Origin: Streptomyces sp. NBC_00390
GTDB lineage: Bacteria; Actinomycetota; Actinomycetes; Streptomycetales; Streptomycetaceae
Assembly: GCF_036057275.1 (NCBI RefSeq)
Contig: NZ_CP107945.1
Coordinates: 5,890,001-5,954,000, forward strand
Direction: 5' to 3'
Length of the DNA stretch: 64,000 bases
Positions 59,983 to 64,000 of this stretch are shown in pieces. Position 1 is the stretch's first letter. Each line of letters starts with the position of its first letter. Both the position numbers and the translations under genes were made by a program. A model generated the notes under the pieces. That model was not told the origin of the DNA and ran no database searches. It saw nothing but the letters and a program-made list of their open reading frames with translations.

Positions 59983-61449
59983 TCAGTCCGGCAAGCCCGC
60001 CGAGGCCATGGCCGACTGCACCAGGTCATGGACGTCGCTCGGGTCGAGCTGTGCCGACCAGGGGCCGGGCTTGCCGTGGTCGTCCTTCTTGCAGACGGTG
60101 GCGGTGGAGGGCTCGTAGGTGCCGTCACCGGCGAAGGCGGCGGTGTAGCAGGTGTCCTTGGCCTGCTTGCCGGGGACCTTGCAGGTGGCCTTGCCGCGTT
60201 CGTCGGTGGTGTCGGTGCACAGCAGGACGGCGTTGGTGAAGGTGATGTCCTTGCCTTCCAGCGGCTGGCCCTCGGCGGTCAGCTTGGCCTTGAGGGTGAG
60301 ACCGTGGTTGCCTCCCAGGGCGTCCAGGGTGTCCTTCCCTTTCTTCTTCTCCAGCTTCAGTGTCAGTTTGGTCGGGGTGCGCTCCGTGGTGACGGTCCCG
60401 ATGGCCACGCCGATGGGGCCGTCGCCGACGGGGACGGTGGTGGTGACGGTGTTGGTGGCGGTGTCGATGACCGAGACGTTGTCCGAGTCGAGGTTGGTGA
60501 CGTAGGCGCGGGTGCCGTCCGGGGTGATCGCCACCTGTTGGGAGAGGTCGCCGACGGGGATGGTGGTGGTGACGGTGTTGGTGGCGGTGTCGATCACCGA
60601 CACCAGGTTGTTGAGCCTGGCGACGTAGACGAAGTTGCCGTCCGGGGTGATCGCCACGCCCTTGGGGGTGATGCCGATGGGGATGGTGGTGGTGACGGTG
60701 TTGGTGGCGGTGTCGATCACGGACACGGTGCCGGGGAAGCCCGAGTTGCTGACGTAGACGAAGTTGCCGTCCGGGGTGATCGCCACGCCCTGGGGGGCGT
60801 CGCCGACGGGGATGGTGGTGGTGACGGTGTTGGTGGCGGTGTCGATGACCGAGACGTCGTTCGAGAAGAGGTTGATGACGTAGGCGCGGGTGCCGTCCGG
60901 GGTGATCGCCACGCCGAACGGGTTGTTGCCGACGGGGATGGGGTCCCCGATGACGGTGTTGGTGGCGGTGTCGATCACTGACACGGTGTCTGCTTGGCTG
61001 TTGGTGACGTAGACGCGGGTGCCGTCCGGGGTGACTGCCACGCCAAAGGGGCCGTCGCCGACGGGGATGGGGTCCCCGATGACGGTGTTGGTGGCGGTGT
61101 CGATCACTGACACGGTGTCTGCTTGGCTGTTGGTGACGTAGACGCGGGTGCCGTCCGGGGTGACTGCCACGCCAAAGGGGCCGTCGCCGACGGGGATGGG
61201 GTCCCCGACGACGGTGTTGGTGGCGGTGTCGATCACTGACACGGTGTCCGCGACGTTGTTGGCGACGTAGGCGAAGGTGCCGGTCTGCGCGGCGGCCGGC
61301 GTGGCCACGGCGATCGGGACGGCCAGGCCGGCCAGGACCGCCAACCCCGCCACCCAGGCCCGCACCATGACCCACCACGTACCCCCGCCCCCGCGACTTC
61401 GCCCCGTACTTTCCTGCGGCGACGCCCCCCGAACTGCGATACCCGACAT
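59983..61449 (-). CDS. Secreted YVTN/YNCE beta-propeller repeat protein
   Basis: A 488-residue exported protein. ATG 61,449 has AGGAGG five bases upstream; an internal ATG at 61,368 gives a tidier signal peptide (MVRAWVAGLAVLAGLAVPIA). Seven to eight repeats of about 42 residues, each VSVIDTATNTV..PVG with GVAVTPDGTRVYVTN, form a propeller like lactonase/YNCE proteins. After residue about 365 an Ig-like domain (LTLKAKLTAEGQPLEGKDIT, ATCKVPGKQAKDTCYTAAFA) follows. Units at 60,931-61,059 and 61,060-61,188 are almost identical DNA, showing recent duplication. Role: probable cell-surface binding protein. Confidence 0.87.
   Translation of the reverse strand: MSGIAVRGASPQESTGRSRGGGGTWWVMVRAWVAGLAVLAGLAVPIAVATPAAAQTGTFAYVANNVADTVSVIDTATNTVVGDPIPVGDGPFGVAVTPDGTRVYVTNSQADTVSVIDTATNTVIGDPIPVGDGPFGVAVTPDGTRVYVTNSQADTVSVIDTATNTVIGDPIPVGNNPFGVAITPDGTRAYVINLFSNDVSVIDTATNTVTTTIPVGDAPQGVAITPDGNFVYVSNSGFPGTVSVIDTATNTVTTTIPIGITPKGVAITPDGNFVYVARLNNLVSVIDTATNTVTTTIPVGDLSQQVAITPDGTRAYVTNLDSDNVSVIDTATNTVTTTVPVGDGPIGVAIGTVTTERTPTKLTLKLEKKKGKDTLDALGGNHGLTLKAKLTAEGQPLEGKDITFTNAVLLCTDTTDERGKATCKVPGKQAKDTCYTAAFAGDGTYEPSTATVCKKDDHGKPGPWSAQLDPSDVHDLVQSAMASAGLPD
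60931..61188 (-). repeat. 129-base tandem duplication inside the propeller gene
   Basis: Two adjacent 129-base (43-residue) units appear identical by eye, both carrying GACACGGTGTCTGCTTGGCT and CGCCAAAGGGGCCGTCGCCG; neighbouring units differ at many positions. This indicates unequal crossing-over or gene conversion. Confidence 0.75.
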
Positions 61450-61723
61450 CAAGACCTCCTGCAGTGCACGGCACCGAAGTGCTTCCCGTGCTCCGGATGA
61501 AGGCGGCGATCGATGCCCTCTCAGGGCCGGGAATCGCCGCGGCGCTGATGATCGCCGCAGGGCACGCTAAGTGCCGTGATCAGCTTGCGTCTGCTCGACT
61601 CCCGCGAATGAGGCCGTACGGACGAGTCGAGTCCCCCCTGCGGTCCCCGCCGTCGCCCGCCCGCGGGTGGACAGCAGCGCGCCCCCGGCGCTGATGGCCG
61701 GAGGCGCGTGATGACCGGGAACG

Positions 61724-62050
61724 TCAGGCCTGCTTGGGGGCCGCCTGCTGCACCACCTCGAACGACCAGAGCGTGGACCCGCTCGCGGCGGGCTTGGGCC
61801 GCTCACCCTCGCCGCCACCCTGGTGCGCGGCCTTCATCGGCCCCTCCATCCAGGCCTGGAAGGACTCCTCGTCGCGCCACCGGGTGTACACGAGGTACTG
61901 GTCGGTGCCCTCGACGGGCCGCAGCAGCTCGAACCACTCGAAGCCGTCGGAACTCTCCACGGCCCCGGCACGCGAGGCGAATCGCTTCTCGAGGACCTCA
62001 CGCTGCTCCTCGGGCACGGACAGGACGTTGATCTTTACCACGCTGGGCAC
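61724..62050 (-). CDS. Antibiotic biosynthesis monooxygenase/heme-degrading-like protein
   Basis: A 108-residue protein from GTG 62,050 after GAGAGG. VVKINVLSVPEEQREVLEKR, then AVESSDGFEWFELLRPVEGT and DQYLVYTRWRDEESFQAWME with KAAHQ fit the ABM dimeric barrel; the FELLRP and YTRWRDEESFQAW segments are like HmoB/IsdG-type or MhuD-like proteins. Haem binding is not shown by the sequence. A frame extension upstream to 62,086 exists. Confidence 0.82.
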   Translation of the reverse strand: MPSVVKINVLSVPEEQREVLEKRFASRAGAVESSDGFEWFELLRPVEGTDQYLVYTRWRDEESFQAWMEGPMKAAHQGGGEGERPKPAASGSTLWSFEVVQQAAPKQA

Positions 62051-62206
62051 GTGACACCTCTCAGGGAACATCAGCTCAGGAAACATCGGGCCCGGCTCTG
62101 CGCCCGGCCTTCGACGACTTACCTGCAGTCTCCTACATCCCTCGCATCAAACGCCGCAGGACGATTCCCAGTTGACGCCCCATGGTGTGCGCGGTTTCCT
62201 GCTGCG

Positions 62207-62647
62207 ATGACCGACCTCCGTATCGAACAGGCCGCCGGCGACGCGATGCTCAAGGACTGGCAGCACGTCCACAACGTGATCATCCCCACCGATCCCCTGT
62301 CCCTCGACGACGTGCGTGAGCGTGTCGGGCGCAACCACCTGGAGGTCGCGTATCTCGGCGACGTTCCCGTGGGCTGCACGACGGTGCGTCCGCCCACGGG
62401 CGACACGTCCACCGCCACCGTGATCGCCCGGGTGCTCCCCGGCCACCGCGGCCAGGGCTTCGGCAAGGAGCTCTACGCACGAGGGCTGGCCCACGCGCGA
62501 ACGCTCGGCGCGAAGGTGATCGAAACGATCGTCCTGGCATCCAACCCCGACGGGCTGCGGTTCGCGCAGGCGCAGGGATTCGAGGAGGTCGAGAGGTACG
62601 TGCTTCCGGGTGACACCATCCCCTTCATCACGCTGAGGCTGCCCTGA
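62207..62647 (+). CDS. GNAT N-acetyltransferase
   Basis: A 146-residue GNAT from ATG 62,207. LSLDDVRERVGRNHLEVAYL, then VPVGCTTVRPPTGDTSTATV, the acetyl-CoA loop RVLPGHRGQGFGKELYARGL and VLASNPDGLRFAQAQGFEEV are typical. Divergent from the ABM-like gene by about 155 bases. Substrate unknown. Confidence 0.87.
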   Translation: MTDLRIEQAAGDAMLKDWQHVHNVIIPTDPLSLDDVRERVGRNHLEVAYLGDVPVGCTTVRPPTGDTSTATVIARVLPGHRGQGFGKELYARGLAHARTLGAKVIETIVLASNPDGLRFAQAQGFEEVERYVLPGDTIPFITLRLP

Positions 62648-62731
62648 ATCCCCATCGCGAGCCGCACGGCGATACCGGCGCGGGCCACGCCCGGAAGGCC
62701 GCCGCCCTCAGGGACGGTCGGCGCCGGGCGG

Positions 62732-63628
62732 CTACGAGGCTCGCTCGCCCACCTCGCTGATCGCTTCCAGCAGCGCGGTGACGGTGTCGTTGTGCGGGGT
62801 GGGAACGCCGACCCGTGCCCCCGCGCGCACGACGGCGCCGTTACGGGCGTCGAATTCGAGCGGCCGGCCTGCGAGGCGGTCCCAGAGCATGCTGCTGCCC
62901 GACTCGGCCGGCATGGCGAGAAGCCGCTCGATGACCTGGTCGGCGAGGTCGTCAGGCAGTCGCGCGCCCAGCGAACTGCCGACCAGACGCGCCTCCTCGA
63001 CCAGCGCGCGGCCCAGCCGGGCGACACGCGGATTCGTGAAGACGGGCATCCGGCGCGTGGTCACCGCGGTGATGGCGCCGTTGGCGACGTTGAGGCACAG
63101 CTTGGTCCAGGCCGCGGTCAGGAAGTCGTCCGTCTGCTCGACGATGATGCCGGTGTCCTTGCACAGAGCCGCGAAGGCATTGCCGTCCTCGCTCTCGGGC
63201 ACCACGATCCGCGGGGGACCGAACAGCCGTATGTGCCCGCGTCCGAGCGGCTCGGCCGAGATCTCCACGACGGCCGGCAGGATTCGGGCCTCACCCACCA
63301 GCGGCGACACCCGCTCCACGTGCTCGACGCCGTTCTGCAGGACCGCGACCCGTGTGCCGGGACCGCAGAGGCGCTCGAGCCACCGCGCGGCACCGGCCGT
63401 CTGGTGGGCCTTGGTCGCCAGCACCACCCAGTCGGCCGTCGACGCCTGCCCGGGGTCCGATGCCTCGTCGACCGGCAGGCTCTCCGCGGTGCCGTCGGGC
63501 CGGTCGACACGGATACCGCCGAGTGGTGAGCGCACGCAAGCTGTCACGCGGACATGTCCCGCCGCGGCCAGTCGGGCAGCCACCACGCCGCCCACCGCTC
63601 CGGCACCCACCACAGCAACGGTCGTCAT
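62732..63628 (-). CDS. 2-Dehydropantoate 2-reductase (ketopantoate reductase family)
   Basis: A 298-residue NADP-dependent reductase of the ApbA/PanE family. Rossmann loop VAVVGAGAVGGVVAARLAAA; LATKAHQTAGAARWLERLCG; AVLQNGVEH; the catalytic Lys region TAAWTKLCLNVANGAITAVT; and SSMLWDRLAGRPLEFDARNG with Asp/Glu ligands. It reduces ketopantoate to pantoate for coenzyme A if orthologous to PanE; actinobacteria often have several paralogues, so the substrate is not certain. Confidence 0.87.
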   Translation of the reverse strand: MTTVAVVGAGAVGGVVAARLAAAGHVRVTACVRSPLGGIRVDRPDGTAESLPVDEASDPGQASTADWVVLATKAHQTAGAARWLERLCGPGTRVAVLQNGVEHVERVSPLVGEARILPAVVEISAEPLGRGHIRLFGPPRIVVPESEDGNAFAALCKDTGIIVEQTDDFLTAAWTKLCLNVANGAITAVTTRRMPVFTNPRVARLGRALVEEARLVGSSLGARLPDDLADQVIERLLAMPAESGSSMLWDRLAGRPLEFDARNGAVVRAGARVGVPTPHNDTVTALLEAISEVGERAS

Positions 63629-63779
63629 GGGCCGAGTCTATGGGGGCAGTTCACGCCGTCCATGGTCCTCGTACCGCCCCGCCACCCACCTCGTCGCGGA
63701 GCCGGGTGACGTCCGCGTCGGCCGACAGGTCGTACTCCTCGCACCGCATGCCCGGTCCCGCGCCCGGGGTGAACCCGTG

Positions 63780-64000
63780 TCAGGACACCACGCGCGCCAG
63801 CAGGAAGCCGTCGTAGCCCTTCGGACCCACCGTCTGGACGGCCGTCGCCTCCAGCCGGGGCTCGGCGGCGATCAGGTCGAACATCTCCCGGGTGCCCATG
63901 ATCGCCGGATCCTTCGACACCGCGTCCGCCACCTTGCCGTCACGCACCACGTTGTCGACGATGACCAGGCTGCCGGGGCGCGACAGGCGCAGCGCCCACT
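63780..64000 (-). CDS. O-methyltransferase, C-terminal part (cut by window end)
   Basis: The minus strand reads WALRLSRPGSLVIVDNVVRD, then GKVADAVSKDPAIMGTREMF, DLIAAEPRLEATAVQTVGPK and GYDGFLLARVVS before the stop at 63,780. This matches the last third of family 3 (caffeoyl-CoA-like) O-methyltransferases, with the metal Asp-Asn in VDNV. The start lies outside the window. Between its stop and the reductase is a 32-codon minus-strand frame (63,651-63,749, MRCEEYDLSADADV) that may be a small gene or a remnant. Confidence 0.8.
   Translation of the reverse strand, partial: WALRLSRPGSLVIVDNVVRDGKVADAVSKDPAIMGTREMFDLIAAEPRLEATAVQTVGPKGYDGFLLARVVS

Noticed and set aside
60400-61260. Regular 126-129 base repeats considered as a CRISPR array
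   Set aside because: They are translated propeller units without short spacers.

Overview
The window reads as a Streptomyces (or close relative) chromosome. It has very high GC with strong third-position bias, GGAGG-type ribosome binding sites, GTGA stop/start overlaps, a cobalamin gene set in the actinobacterial arrangement, LtrA, PhoD, DHA2 efflux and F420-type enzymes. It falls into two parts.

Positions 1 to about 28,000 are an accessory region that looks like a tRNA-linked integration hotspot. It opens with a lower-GC two-gene module: an AAA15 ATPase (951-2267) and an overlapping RloB/Toprim-like protein (2264-2869). This matches RloAB/AbiL-type phage defence. Next come a decayed IS5-family transposase, a 740-residue beta-helix membrane protein, a secreted HNH nuclease, a tRNA-Val 3' half followed by a hairpin, and an integrase remnant that lacks its N-terminus and its catalytic tyrosine. 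After these lie small hypothetical genes, two IS5-type insertion sequences that each carry a second, tail-to-tail gene for a coiled-coil/winged-helix protein, and an IS427-like element that has swallowed an FG-GAP (VCBS) secreted-protein gene. The second tRNA-Val 3' half at 19,848 was split from its hairpin by that element. Between these pieces run several dispersed repeats. One is a 25-30 base motif (TGACATC, six bases, TGACATCAACG) that repeatedly overlaps or closely follows the stop codon of small plus-strand genes. Others form a composite B/C/D repeat. The order suggests repeated accretion of small gene cassettes at a tRNA site, and this is the most unusual signal in the window. Remnants of an ArsR-cation-efflux pair end at one of these motifs.

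Positions about 23,500-30,000 are a transition zone: small membrane proteins, a monooxygenase-like protein, a DUF3626 protein, a frameshifted aminoglycoside-phosphotransferase-like gene and a deazaflavin-nitroreductase/hemerythrin fusion.

Positions 30,000-64,000 look like stable chromosome. The corrin-ring pathway occupies 30,039-43,967: cobN (minus, behind a cobalamin riboswitch), divergent cobG-cobH-cobIJ, cobK and cbiD back to back, and cobL-cobM (minus). CobG (oxygen-dependent route) occurs with CbiD (usually the anaerobic route) and no CobF, the hybrid set expected in actinobacteria. The rest is housekeeping and surface functions: a tripeptidyl-peptidase-like hydrolase, LtrA, a DedA-like protein, DoxX, a FAD/NAD(P)-binding protein, PhoD phosphatase, a second secreted HNH nuclease close to the island copy, a FetB-like permease, a GDT1-family transporter behind a manganese (yybP-ykoY) riboswitch, a HAD phosphatase, a peptidoglycan-binding lipo/membrane protein, a DHA2 pump with a MarR-like tail, a solitary frameshifted TnpB, GNATs, a YVTN beta-propeller protein, a ketopantoate reductase and, cut by the window end, an O-methyltransferase.
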